NCBI GenBank assembly: GCA_016190305.1
Contig: JACPQU010000097.1
Span: forward strand, 1 to 33,508
Direction of reading: 5' to 3'
DNA from: Bacillota bacterium
GTDB lineage: Bacteria; Bacillota; JACPQU01
Length of the DNA stretch: 33,508 nt
The first letter of the stretch is position 1. Every line of letters starts with the position of its first letter. Shown piece by piece: positions 18,373-27,863 of the stretch. The notes under the pieces are model-generated. The model was not told where the DNA came from. It made no database searches and was given only the letters and a program-made list of their open reading frames with translations. Made by a program: the position numbers and the translations under genes.

Positions 18373-21300
18373 TTGCCCAGGGCAGGTTACAGGCCAGGTC
18401 ACAGGTCAGGTCGATGGAAGACCGGGCTGCTCGCCGTGGCGCTGTTGGGCCTGCTGATCGCCCTGGGCCGGATCGTCTTCGCCCAGGCGGCGGAAACCCA
18501 GGTGTTGTTCAGGGACGATTTCGAGGACGGCGACGCCGGCGGCTGGGAGCTGCAGCCGGGGTGGACCGTCGGCCTGGACGGCGGCAATCACGTTCTCCTT
18601 GCCAGGGGCGGAAACCAGTGGACCGGGATCAAGCCCGTTGCCTCCGGGGAATGGCGGATCGTCTCCGGTCTTGAAACCAGGCTGAAGCGGTTGAAAGGAA
18701 GAGCCCAGATGAATCTCCGGCTGGGCTCCCGGGGCACCCGTTACATTCTCGGGATCAACGACAACCTGCTCGAACTGATGAAGTCATCCCTGAAAGATCC
18801 TGGGCCGGCACAGTTCACCTATGAACAGCTTGCCAGCGTAGACCTCAGCATTGGGACGGCCTGGCATACCTTCAAGATCAGCGCAGACGGGAATCACGTC
18901 CGGGTACACGTCGATGGAAAGCTAAGACTGGACTACGTCGACCGAACCGATCCGCATTTTGAAGGCACCGTGTCCCTTGAGGCCGCTCCGGACTCCGTGC
19001 TTTACTTCGATGATGTGGTGGTGACGGGGGAGAGGGACGCCGGGTTGGTGACGGAGGCACAGCCGGCCGGGGAGCACGTATGGAAGAGGCTCGGCGGGCC
19101 CCGGGGTGGAATCGGCTACGATGTCAAGATCCACCCGGATAACCCGGAGATCATCTACGTGACCGATTCCAACGCGGGGGTACACTGGAGCACCGATGGA
19201 GGAGACACCTGGAGCCCCATGAACGAGGGCATCACCGCGCGTGCCGGGCCGGGGGGCGACTCGGTCCCCATCTTCTCCCTGACCATAGATCGCCGCCATC
19301 CGGAGGTCATCTGGGTCGGAACACAGGGGATGAAGGGCGTGTACAAGTCCGTTGACGGGGGCCGCACCTGGGTCGAGATGGACAACGGGATCGAGAACCG
19401 GCCGGTGATGGAGATTCGTTCCTTCACCGTGGACCCGGTCGACTCCGACGTGGTCTATCTTGGCGGCAACTACTCGCCCGACCCCTCCAACAACCTTATC
19501 GTGAAAGGTTTCATCTACAAGACCACGGACGGCGGCAGGAACTGGTCCAAGATCCTGGACGCCGGCGCCCTGGTCCGGTGGATCATCGTCGACCCGACCG
19601 ACACCGATATCGTCTACGCCTCCACCGGCATCTTCGACAGGCTGGCGGTGAAACCCGAGGGCGTGCTGAAAAGCACCGACGGCGGCAGGACCTGGCGGAA
19701 CGTCAACAACGGCATCTCCAACTACGCGGCCGTCTCGGGCCTGGTGATGCATCCGGGGGATCCCCGGATCCTGTACGCCTGCACCGGAAAGTGGCCGCCG
19801 TTTTACGACTCCCGGGAGGATCTCCGGGGCGCCGCCTACAAGACCGTAGACGGCGGTGAAAGCTGGGTGCGGGTTTATGACCAGGACAGCCCGGATGCGA
19901 TTACAACCTGCTCTTTGAACCCCGCGGACCCGGAGACGGTATACGCCACCCCCGGCGGTCGTTTCGCGAGAACCACCGATGGCGGCACCACGTGGACCGA
20001 GACGAGAGGCGGTCCTCCCAACGACAGCCCCGGCGGCCCCATCGCCATCGCCGTCCACCCCGACCGGCCCCGGACCGTCTTCATCGATGCCTACGCCGGG
20101 GGAGTTTTCCGGAGCACGGACGGAGGAACGACCTGGCACGACGCCAGCAAGGGCTACAGCGGGGCGATCGTGTACGACCTGGTGATCCCTGAGGCCGGCA
20201 ATCCGTACCGGGTGATCGCGGCGACCCATAACGGGATCTACGAGAGCAACGACGGGGGGGTCACCTGGGAGGCGCATAACAACCCCAGACCAGGTTCAAC
20301 CCCGTTCTCCATCGCGGCCAACCCGATCAACGGAGACGAACTGCTCCTCGGTGACCGGATCGACTGGGCCATTCGCAAGTCGAAGGACGGCGGGGGAAGG
20401 TTCGAGGATGTTCTGGGCCCCCTGAACGACGGCCGCCTGGAACTCGAGCGGATGGCTAATGAGATCGCCTATACGCCCTCTGATCCAGGCATCGTATTCG
20501 CCGGATTCTCGTTGGGTCCCCACGGAGATACCAAGAGTCTGAAGCCCGGGCCCGGGATCTACAAGTCAACCGACGGCGGAGAGCACTGGAACCTGAAGAA
20601 CGGCGGATTAGAAGACACCACGTTGAACATCCTCTCGGTGGCCGTTCACCCTGCCAAGCCGGATACGGTCTACATCGGCACCCTGCACAACGGGCTTTAC
20701 AAGTCCGTTGACGGCGGGGACAAGTGGTTCAAATCCGGCAGCGGGTTGAATGCCAAAGCCGTCAGCTCCATCGCCGTTGATCCGCAAGACCCGGACACGG
20801 TGTACGCGGGAGCCGAGCCCGGGGGAGTGTTCAAGAGCGTCGACGGCGGCGGGAGCTGGAGGCCCGTCAGCAAGGGCGTACCCTACGAGTCATCGATCTC
20901 ATCCATCGCGGTTGATCCCGCGGACTCCCAAACCATCTATGCCGGGGACTTTCACAGCGGCGTTTACCTCTCGAAAAACGGCGGAGAGAGCTGGGTTAAA
21001 ATAAACGAAGGTCTTTCCCACCGGGCGGTTACCGCCCTGGCGATCTCCTCCGGCGGCGAGGTCGTTTACGCGGCCACCTACGGGGGCGGCGTTTTCCGTT
21101 TGGGCGGGTTGCCGCCCCGGGCGGCGGCTCCGGCTGAAGCCGCCGAACCGGCTGCGGGCACACCCCGGGGCGACAAGACTCCTTCTGAGGAAACGCCGAA
21201 TACGCCACTTGTACAGCGTATACCCATTCCGGAAAACACGCCTTCCGCCTCAGCGCCGGAATCCTTCTCAGATGCTTCAAAACCCGCCGTTCAACCGGAA

Positions 21301-21474
21301 CCGGTGGCTGGCGATGGGGAAGGGGGCGGCTCCGGAACGTCCTCTTCTTCCGGCACCTCCCGGCAGTCCGGCACGATCCGGCCGTATGTGATCGTTTCGT
21401 TGTTGATCCTGGTTCTTTCCGGATGGGCTTCTTGGCGCTGGTATCGCCGGCGGGGTGTTCGGCGTGAAGGGTAA
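18373..21474 (+). CDS. Asp-box/BNR beta-propeller protein with N-terminal concanavalin-like region and C-terminal TM anchor
   Basis: N-terminal hydrophobic segment, FRDDFEDGDAGGWELQPGWTV...LYFDDVVVTGE domain, about 13 Asp-box-like motifs, C-terminal YVIVSLLILVLSGWASWRWYRRRGVRREG. Confidence 0.9.
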   Translation: MPRAGYRPGHRSGRWKTGLLAVALLGLLIALGRIVFAQAAETQVLFRDDFEDGDAGGWELQPGWTVGLDGGNHVLLARGGNQWTGIKPVASGEWRIVSGLETRLKRLKGRAQMNLRLGSRGTRYILGINDNLLELMKSSLKDPGPAQFTYEQLASVDLSIGTAWHTFKISADGNHVRVHVDGKLRLDYVDRTDPHFEGTVSLEAAPDSVLYFDDVVVTGERDAGLVTEAQPAGEHVWKRLGGPRGGIGYDVKIHPDNPEIIYVTDSNAGVHWSTDGGDTWSPMNEGITARAGPGGDSVPIFSLTIDRRHPEVIWVGTQGMKGVYKSVDGGRTWVEMDNGIENRPVMEIRSFTVDPVDSDVVYLGGNYSPDPSNNLIVKGFIYKTTDGGRNWSKILDAGALVRWIIVDPTDTDIVYASTGIFDRLAVKPEGVLKSTDGGRTWRNVNNGISNYAAVSGLVMHPGDPRILYACTGKWPPFYDSREDLRGAAYKTVDGGESWVRVYDQDSPDAITTCSLNPADPETVYATPGGRFARTTDGGTTWTETRGGPPNDSPGGPIAIAVHPDRPRTVFIDAYAGGVFRSTDGGTTWHDASKGYSGAIVYDLVIPEAGNPYRVIAATHNGIYESNDGGVTWEAHNNPRPGSTPFSIAANPINGDELLLGDRIDWAIRKSKDGGGRFEDVLGPLNDGRLELERMANEIAYTPSDPGIVFAGFSLGPHGDTKSLKPGPGIYKSTDGGEHWNLKNGGLEDTTLNILSVAVHPAKPDTVYIGTLHNGLYKSVDGGDKWFKSGSGLNAKAVSSIAVDPQDPDTVYAGAEPGGVFKSVDGGGSWRPVSKGVPYESSISSIAVDPADSQTIYAGDFHSGVYLSKNGGESWVKINEGLSHRAVTALAISSGGEVVYAATYGGGVFRLGGLPPRAAAPAEAAEPAAGTPRGDKTPSEETPNTPLVQRIPIPENTPSASAPESFSDASKPAVQPEPVAGDGEGGGSGTSSSSGTSRQSGTIRPYVIVSLLILVLSGWASWRWYRRRGVRREG

Positions 21475-23233
21475 GCCGGCTCGTTACTTCCGTTACCTGA
21501 TGATCGGATTGGCCCTGGTGACGGCGGCCCTTTTCATTCTTCCCCAGGTGTGGCGCGTGGGGGAAGTCAGCGGCTGGGTCACAACGGGCGGCCGCCCGGT
21601 TCAGGGCGCCGTGGTCCGGGTCAAGGCCACCGGTTTCGAGACCCGCAGTGACTCCGAGGGCCGCTTCACCCTGGGCGGCTTCCCGCCCCGGTTCAGCGTG
21701 AAGGTGACCGCCTGGGCGGAGGGCTTCTATATAGGGGGCGATTCGGCCCGGCCGTGGAAGCGGGACGTGGAGATCTCCCTGAAACCCTACCTGACCGCGG
21801 ACAACCCGGACTACCGGTGGATTCCGCCCGCCGTGAAGGATCGCCCGCCCGTCGAGGACTTCCTGATCAGGACGGGCCTTTCGGCGGCCGCCAAGCTGTC
21901 CTTCAACAAGGTCTTTCTCCCTCTTGCGTCCCGCCTGGAGGTGGGCTGCGCCGATTGCCACGGCCGGACGATCAACGAACAGTGGGAAGGCGGCGCCCAC
22001 GCCCAGGGCACCGGAAACATCCGGTTCAAGACCATGTATGACGGAACGGACGTAGAAGGGAACCAAAGCCCGCCTACGCGCCAGGGTTTCCACCGGGACT
22101 ACGGCCGCTTCCCCCTGCCTCCGGATCCGAACAAGCCCTATTACGGACCAGGCTTCAAGCTGGACTTCCCCGACCAGGCGGGACATTGCGCGACCTGCCA
22201 TGCGCCGACCGCGGCACTGGACGACCCTTACAATACCGATATAAACGGGGTGCAGGGGATCGATGCGCAGGGGATCCAGTGCGACTACTGCCACAAGGTC
22301 GAGGACGTACGGGTGAACCCCGCCACCCAGCTTCCCTATGAAGACATGCCCGGGATCCTTTCCACGGAGATGCGCCGGCCGGAGGGGGAACCGCAGTTAT
22401 TCTTCGGGCCCTTTGACGACGTGGACGTGGGACCCGACACCTACTCGCCGCTCCAGAAAGAGAGCCGCTTCTGCGCCTCCTGCCACAACGCGAGCTTCTG
22501 GGGAACCCCCATTTACCAATCGTACGCGGAATGGCTGGAGAGCCCCTATCCCGGGATGGGGAAGACCTGCCAGTCGTGTCATATGCAGCCTGACGGGACG
22601 ACAACCAACTTCGCGCCCGGCCGGGGCGGGCTGGAGCGGGATCCCGACACCATCGCCACCCATGGTTTTCCAGGGGCGGCGGATCCCGAGCTGCTTCGGA
22701 ACGCCGTGACCATGACGGTGGAGGGGGCCCGCCGGGATGGGCGCGTGCAGGTTACGGTGACCATCGCCAACGATCGTACCGGCCATCACGTGCCCACCGA
22801 CTCGCCCCTGCGCCATATGATTCTCCTGGTAAAGGCCACCGGCGCCGATGGCAGCCCGCTCCGCCTGCTTGACGGGCCCCGGGTGCCCGCGTGGGGCGGG
22901 GAGGGCATTCCGGCCCGGGGGCACTACGCCGGCCTGCCGGGAACGGCCTATGCCAAGATCCTGGAGGAGCTCTGGACCGAAGTCTCTCCCTCCGGCGCCT
23001 ACTGGAATCCGACCCGCATCGCCGTCGACAACCGGATTCCCGCCATGGGCAGCGATACCAGCGTTTACAGCTTCGCCGCGCCGGCAGAGGCGGGGACGGG
23101 GACGGGGACGATCAGGGTGGAGGCCACCCTGCTCTTCCGGCGGGCATTCATCCAGTTGGCGGAGCAGAAGGGCTGGGAAATCCCCGACATCGTCATGGCC
23201 GGGAGCACCCTCAGCCTGGTCGGCGAGAGATGA
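21455..23233 (+). CDS. Multihaem (five CXXCH) cytochrome c with N-terminal carboxypeptidase-regulatory-like domain
   Basis: TM segment; GWVTTGGRPVQGAVVRVKATGFETRSDSEGRFTLGGFPP domain; CADCH, CATCH, CDYCH, CASCH, CQSCH. Confidence 0.9.
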   Translation: MFGVKGKPARYFRYLMIGLALVTAALFILPQVWRVGEVSGWVTTGGRPVQGAVVRVKATGFETRSDSEGRFTLGGFPPRFSVKVTAWAEGFYIGGDSARPWKRDVEISLKPYLTADNPDYRWIPPAVKDRPPVEDFLIRTGLSAAAKLSFNKVFLPLASRLEVGCADCHGRTINEQWEGGAHAQGTGNIRFKTMYDGTDVEGNQSPPTRQGFHRDYGRFPLPPDPNKPYYGPGFKLDFPDQAGHCATCHAPTAALDDPYNTDINGVQGIDAQGIQCDYCHKVEDVRVNPATQLPYEDMPGILSTEMRRPEGEPQLFFGPFDDVDVGPDTYSPLQKESRFCASCHNASFWGTPIYQSYAEWLESPYPGMGKTCQSCHMQPDGTTTNFAPGRGGLERDPDTIATHGFPGAADPELLRNAVTMTVEGARRDGRVQVTVTIANDRTGHHVPTDSPLRHMILLVKATGADGSPLRLLDGPRVPAWGGEGIPARGHYAGLPGTAYAKILEELWTEVSPSGAYWNPTRIAVDNRIPAMGSDTSVYSFAAPAEAGTGTGTIRVEATLLFRRAFIQLAEQKGWEIPDIVMAGSTLSLVGER

Positions 23234-23772
23234 TGCTGATGCCCCGGCGGAAAATAACCTTGATGATCACGCTGCTGGCTGTTGCTGTCTTTTTTATCTT
23301 TGCTGTGGCCGAACTGCGGGGCCTTACGATGGAGGCGGTCGTGGACCGGCCCGCCCCGGATTTTACCCTTCCTGACCTTGAGGGAACCCCGGTCAGCCTG
23401 GGGGATTATCGCGGGCGGGTGGTGCTGGTAAACTTCTGGACCACTTGGTGCCCCCCTTGCAAGGAAGAAATGCCCATCCTCCAGCAGTTGCACCGAGAGA
23501 TGAATGGACGGATGAAGATCCTGGCCGTCGATCGGGCGGAGCCCGTGGAGGCGGTGCGCCGTTTCGTGGACAAGTACGGGATCACCTTCACGGTGCTCCT
23601 GGACCGCCGGGACGACCTGGCGCGCCGCTACCAGTTGACCGGCATCCCGGAGTCGTTCTTCATCGATGCGGATGGGATCATCCGCGTCAAGTGGATTGGA
23701 CCGATGACCCTGCCAATGATGAAGCGGTTCGTACAGGAAACGGAGGGGGCATCGGAGGGGCGGAAACCATGA
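23230..23772 (+). CDS. TlpA/ResA-type thiol-disulfide oxidoreductase
   Basis: APDFTLPDLEGTPVSLGDYRGRVVLVNFWTTWCPPCKEEMPILQQL...YQLTGIPESFFIDADGIIRVKWIG; true start is ATG at 23230 overlapping the previous stop (ATGATG). Confidence 0.92.
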   Translation: MMLMPRRKITLMITLLAVAVFFIFAVAELRGLTMEAVVDRPAPDFTLPDLEGTPVSLGDYRGRVVLVNFWTTWCPPCKEEMPILQQLHREMNGRMKILAVDRAEPVEAVRRFVDKYGITFTVLLDRRDDLARRYQLTGIPESFFIDADGIIRVKWIGPMTLPMMKRFVQETEGASEGRKP

Positions 23773-24335
23773 ACAAATCCCGGAAGCCTGGGTCCTGGAA
23801 ACTAATGTCACAGAGGTCCGTGTCACCAAAGCTCATGTCCCGCAAGCCCACCTTTGGCAAGCCCGTGTCCTGGAAGCTGGTGGCGGCGGTGGCGGTGGTG
23901 CTCGGCGGGATCGCTTACCTTTTGGTTACAGGCACCTCCGGGGCAATGACCTACTACGTCACCGTGGACGAGATGCTGGAGCGGCGGGAGTTTCTGGCGG
24001 GGCGGCCCGTGCGGGTGATGGGCAGCCTGGTGGGGGAGAGCATCGACTATGATCCGGCTGTTCCCCGGCTGCGGTTCACCCTGGCCGGTGCCGGCGCCCG
24101 TCGCCTGGAGGTCGATTACCTGGGTATTCAACCCGACCAGATGCACGACGGCTGGGAAGTGATCGCGGAGGGGCGCCTGAAAGCCGGCGGAAGCTTCGAG
24201 GCCGGGAAGGTGATGGTCAAGTGCCCTTCCCGCTACGAGGGCGCCCTGCCGCTCGATGCTCCGCCGCCTGAATCATTTCCTTCCGGTCCCCCCGAAGCGC
24301 CGGTCCTCCCGATCCCCCCCGGAGCGGGCTTGTGA
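23769..24335 (+). CDS. ccmE: Cytochrome c maturation protein CcmE, CXXXY variant
   Basis: MTYYVTVDEMLERREFLAGRPVRVMGSLVGESIDYDPAVPRLRFTL...GWEVIAEGRLKAGGSFEAGKVMVKCPSRYEG; ATGA overlap with upstream gene. Confidence 0.9.
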   Translation: MNKSRKPGSWKLMSQRSVSPKLMSRKPTFGKPVSWKLVAAVAVVLGGIAYLLVTGTSGAMTYYVTVDEMLERREFLAGRPVRVMGSLVGESIDYDPAVPRLRFTLAGAGARRLEVDYLGIQPDQMHDGWEVIAEGRLKAGGSFEAGKVMVKCPSRYEGALPLDAPPPESFPSGPPEAPVLPIPPGAGL

Positions 24336-27199
24336 GCGGCGCAGGGAATGTCGGCCTGTTGGTGGGCGCGATCGGCCGCCTGGCCCTGGCGGCAGCCGCG
24401 GTCTCGGCCGTCGCCGGCATCGTTTTCTATATGATGGGCGTGCGGCGCGTCGAACGCCGCTGGACCCTGGCCGGGCATCACGCGGTGCGGGCCCTGGCGG
24501 GGCTGACCACCATCGCCGTGGCGGCCCTCGTTTACCTGCTGATGAGCGGGGACTTCCGTTACGCCTACGTGGCCGCCACGACCAGCCGCTCCCTGGAGCC
24601 CGTCTACAAGTTCGCCGCCCTGTGGGGCGGCAACGCCGGTTCGCTGCTCCTCTGGCTCTGGCTGCTCGCGGTCGCGGCGGCGGCGGTGGTCCGCCGGCGG
24701 CGCCCGGAGAGCGAACGGCTGCTGCCGTGGGTGGGATCGCTGCTGCTGGGGGTCGCCCTGTTCTTCACCCTGCTGCTCCAGTTCGCGGCCCCCCCGTTCC
24801 AGCCCGCGCCCGAGCCCATGGCCGACGGTCTCGGTCTCAACCCGCTGCTGCGCCACCCGGGCATGCTGCTGCACCCGGTCTTCCTCTACGCGGGATACGT
24901 CGGGTTCACCATCCCCTATGCCTATGCCATGGCCGCCAGGCTTTCGGGCGGCGGCAGCGACACCTGGGTCACGGTCACCCGGCGCTGGACCCTCCTAGCC
25001 TGGCTTTTCCTGAGCCTGGGCATCCTCTATGGCGCCCGGTGGGCCTACGAGGAGCTGGGGTGGGGCGGCTACTGGGCCTGGGACCCCGTGGAGAACGCCG
25101 CGCTGATGCCCTGGCTGCTGGGCACGGCCTTCCTGCACACGGCCCTGGTCCAGGAACGGAAGGGGATGCTCCGCGGCTGGAACACCGGGCTGATCTCCGC
25201 CACCTGGCTGATGACCCTGTTCGGCACCTTTCTCACCAGGAGCGGCGTGCTGGTCTCGGTCCACGCCTTCGCCGAGGGGCCCCTGGGCGTCGTCTTGCTC
25301 GCCTTCATCGGGGTGATGACCCTCTTTTCGATCTGGGCGGCCGCCCTCCGGCCGCGGCTCTTGAGCGGCCCGCACCGGATCGGTTCCTTGCTCAGCAAGG
25401 AGGCGTCCTTCCTGCTGAACAACCTGCTCCTCACCGGGATCGCGTTCGCCGTCCTCTGGGGCACCATGCTGCCGATCACCTCCGAGTTGTTCACCGGCAT
25501 CCGGGTGGGGGTGGGCGCTCCCTTTTTCACCCGGGTCAACCTCCCGCTTGGTATCGTCCTGGTGCTGCTGATGGGGATATGCCCGCTGCTCCCCTGGCGG
25601 CAGGGCACCTGGGGGGCCGTGGGGAGACAGATGGCGGTGCCGCTGCTGACCGGGTTGCTGACGGCCGGGGGGCTGCTCATCAACGGAGTGACCAATTCGG
25701 CGGCCGTGGTGGGCCTGGGCACGGCGGCGCTGGCCGCGGCCGGCTTGGCGCAGGAGTTCGCCCGCGGCGCGGCGGCCCGGCGGAGCATGACCGGTGAGCC
25801 CTGGCCGGTGGCCATGGCACGGTTGTGCACCCGGAACCGGCGCCGCTACGGGGGCTACCTGGTGCACCTGGCCGTGGTGCTGATGGTCGTGGGGTTCACG
25901 GGTGCGGTGTACAACCAGGAAAGGACCTTCACCCTGAAACCGGGCCGGCACGCGGCGATAGGGGACTATACCCTCGTCCACCGCGGCGTCTGGGCGGCGC
26001 GGGCGGGAGGGCGGACGGCGGACGGCACGGCGGCGCGGACGGTGGTTTACGCCGGGCTGAACGTGGCCCGGGGCGATCGGGAACTGGGCGTCTTGTGGCC
26101 GGAGAAGGTCTTCTACGCCGGCAACCCGCAGCCCACCACCGAGGCGGCGATCCTGGGAAGCCTGCGGGAAGACCTTTACGTCGTTCTGGGAGGCTGGGAC
26201 GAGGGGCAGGAGGCCACCTACCAGGTCTATCTGAACCCGCTGGTGGCGTGGATCTGGATCGGACAGTACCTGCTGCTGGCCGGGACCCTCTTCGCCATGT
26301 GGCCGCAGCGGGCGGTCCCGGCGGCGGTGCGGCCGGCTGGAATGCAGGTGGCCCCGTTTTTGAAGTTCCTGTTGCTATTGTTGTTGCCGCTGATGCTGCT
26401 GGTGGTGCCGGTGCTGTCATCGTTGCTGCCGGGCGCCGTCCCGAAGGCTATCGCGGCGGCGGGTACTGCCACAGCTCGAACCATTTCAGATACGGTCGCG
26501 ACGGGTACTGCCACAGCCCGAACCATCCCGGAAACGTTCTCGGTGGAAATCGGAACCGATCCGGCGGTCGCGCAACTGGACGAGCGGGTGCGGGAGGTGG
26601 CCAGGCAGGTCCGTTGCCCGTTGTGCAAGAACCTGTCGGCCTGGGACTCGGATACGATCCCCGCCCGGGAAATCGTGGCGGACATCCGGGCGCGGCTGGC
26701 GGCCGGCCAGTCCGAGGCGGCCGTTCTAAGGGCCTACGAGGAGATGTACGGCCCGTGGATCCTGATGGCGCCGCCGCGACGCGGGGCCTTCTGGATCGCC
26801 TGGCTCGTGCCCCTGGCGGCCATGGCGGCGGGTGCCGGGGTGCTGACCCGCTTGCTCTGCGGCCGGGCGCGGGGCGCCGCCGCATCCGGAGCCCCCGATC
26901 CTTCATCGGGATCCGGCATACCGGATCCACAGGAGGCGGAGCCTATCGATCCAGTCCATCTGGACCCGGCCCTGGAAACCGAACGTATCAATTCCGCCCT
27001 GTCAGACCCGGCCCTAGAGGCCGAACGCATCGATGCCGCCTTAACCGACCTGGAGTACGAGTGGCGGATGGGCAAGATCAGCGCTCCCGCTTACCGCCGG
27101 GACCGTGAGGAATGGCTCCGGCGCCGTGCGGATCTGCTGGAACGTAAGGACATATCCGGGGCCACAGATCCGGAACGAGGGGGTGCGGACGGTGCCTGA
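24332..27199 (+). CDS. ccmF: CcmF-CcmH fusion, cytochrome c-type biogenesis haem lyase
   Basis: CcmF part with WGGYWAWDPVENAALMPWL and C-terminal VYLNPLVAWIWIGQYLLLAGTLFAMWP; then CcmH-type VREVARQVRCPLCKNLSAWDSDTIPAREIVADIRARLAAGQSEAAVLRAYEEMYGPWILMAPP; then a charged tail. Confidence 0.93.
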   Translation: MSGAGNVGLLVGAIGRLALAAAAVSAVAGIVFYMMGVRRVERRWTLAGHHAVRALAGLTTIAVAALVYLLMSGDFRYAYVAATTSRSLEPVYKFAALWGGNAGSLLLWLWLLAVAAAAVVRRRRPESERLLPWVGSLLLGVALFFTLLLQFAAPPFQPAPEPMADGLGLNPLLRHPGMLLHPVFLYAGYVGFTIPYAYAMAARLSGGGSDTWVTVTRRWTLLAWLFLSLGILYGARWAYEELGWGGYWAWDPVENAALMPWLLGTAFLHTALVQERKGMLRGWNTGLISATWLMTLFGTFLTRSGVLVSVHAFAEGPLGVVLLAFIGVMTLFSIWAAALRPRLLSGPHRIGSLLSKEASFLLNNLLLTGIAFAVLWGTMLPITSELFTGIRVGVGAPFFTRVNLPLGIVLVLLMGICPLLPWRQGTWGAVGRQMAVPLLTGLLTAGGLLINGVTNSAAVVGLGTAALAAAGLAQEFARGAAARRSMTGEPWPVAMARLCTRNRRRYGGYLVHLAVVLMVVGFTGAVYNQERTFTLKPGRHAAIGDYTLVHRGVWAARAGGRTADGTAARTVVYAGLNVARGDRELGVLWPEKVFYAGNPQPTTEAAILGSLREDLYVVLGGWDEGQEATYQVYLNPLVAWIWIGQYLLLAGTLFAMWPQRAVPAAVRPAGMQVAPFLKFLLLLLLPLMLLVVPVLSSLLPGAVPKAIAAAGTATARTISDTVATGTATARTIPETFSVEIGTDPAVAQLDERVREVARQVRCPLCKNLSAWDSDTIPAREIVADIRARLAAGQSEAAVLRAYEEMYGPWILMAPPRRGAFWIAWLVPLAAMAAGAGVLTRLLCGRARGAAASGAPDPSSGSGIPDPQEAEPIDPVHLDPALETERINSALSDPALEAERIDAALTDLEYEWRMGKISAPAYRRDREEWLRRRADLLERKDISGATDPERGGADGA
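26461..26544 (+). repeat. In-frame 42-bp (14-aa) tandem duplication, 2 copies, before the CcmH domain
   Basis: gggtactgccacagctcgaacca... repeats as gggtactgccacagcccgaacca... with exact 42-bp offset. Confidence 0.9.
26963..27046 (+). repeat. In-frame 42-bp (14-aa) tandem duplication, 2 copies, after the CcmH domain
   Basis: gacccggccctggaaaccgaacgtatcaattccgccctgtca / gacccggccctagaggccgaacgcatcgatgccgccttaacc. Confidence 0.9.
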
Positions 27200-27863
27200 G
27201 GCGCCTGTGCTTCAGGCCCGGGGCCTCCGGCGCCGGATCGGGGCGCGGGAGATCCTGTCGGGTGTGGAACTGACCCTGGCCCCGGGAGAGGTCGTCCTGC
27301 TCACGGGACCCAACGGCGCGGGCAAGACCACCCTGCTGAAGGTGCTGGCCTTGCTGCAGCGCCCCAGCGCCGGGCGCCTGGAGATCGCCGGCCACGACGT
27401 CGGGCGTGATCGCCACGCCCTGCGCCGCCACCTGGGCGTGGTGCTGCACGAGCCGCTGCTCCATCCTGTCCTGACGGCTGCGGAGAACCTGCGGTTCTAC
27501 GGCCGTCTCCACGGTCTGGGCGGAGGCGAACTGGACGCGCGCTGCCGGACCCTTCTGTCGCGTGTCGGACTCAGCCTGCATGCGCATCAGCCGGTGTCCG
27601 TCTTTTCCCAGGGCCAGTGCCAGCGGCTGGCGCTGGCCCGGTCTCTGCTGCACCGCCCCGACATCCTGCTCTGGGACGAGCCCCTGGCGGGTTTGGACGC
27701 GGGGGGAGTGGAGTTAGTTTCGGCCCTGCTGGCCGAGCACCGGCAGGGCGGCGGCACGGCCCTGGTGGCCGGTCATCATCAGGCGGCGCTCCGTCCGGTG
27801 ACCGGCCGGGTGCTGGGCATATCCCACGGCCGGCTCAAGGAGGAGGAGGGGGGAGCGGGATGA
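27192..27863 (+). CDS. ccmA: Haem exporter ABC transporter ATP-binding protein CcmA
   Basis: LLTGPNGAGKTTLLKVLALLQRPSAGRLEIAG...FSQGQCQRLALARSLLHRPDILLWDEPLAGLD; in-frame GTG at 27192 is a likelier start than 27105. Confidence 0.88.
   Translation: MPEAPVLQARGLRRRIGAREILSGVELTLAPGEVVLLTGPNGAGKTTLLKVLALLQRPSAGRLEIAGHDVGRDRHALRRHLGVVLHEPLLHPVLTAAENLRFYGRLHGLGGGELDARCRTLLSRVGLSLHAHQPVSVFSQGQCQRLALARSLLHRPDILLWDEPLAGLDAGGVELVSALLAEHRQGGGTALVAGHHQAALRPVTGRVLGISHGRLKEEEGGAG

Noticed and set aside
16200-21100. Many near-identical GACGGCGGCCGCACCTGG stretches as a DNA repeat array
   Set aside because: They are in-frame codons for the Asp-box motif DGGRTW in two propeller genes, explained by protein repeats.
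25825-27108. 427-aa and 513-aa (24256-25797) plus-strand ORFs overlapping ccmF
   Set aside because: Out-of-frame readings of the ccmF/H gene; G/R-rich translation without motifs.
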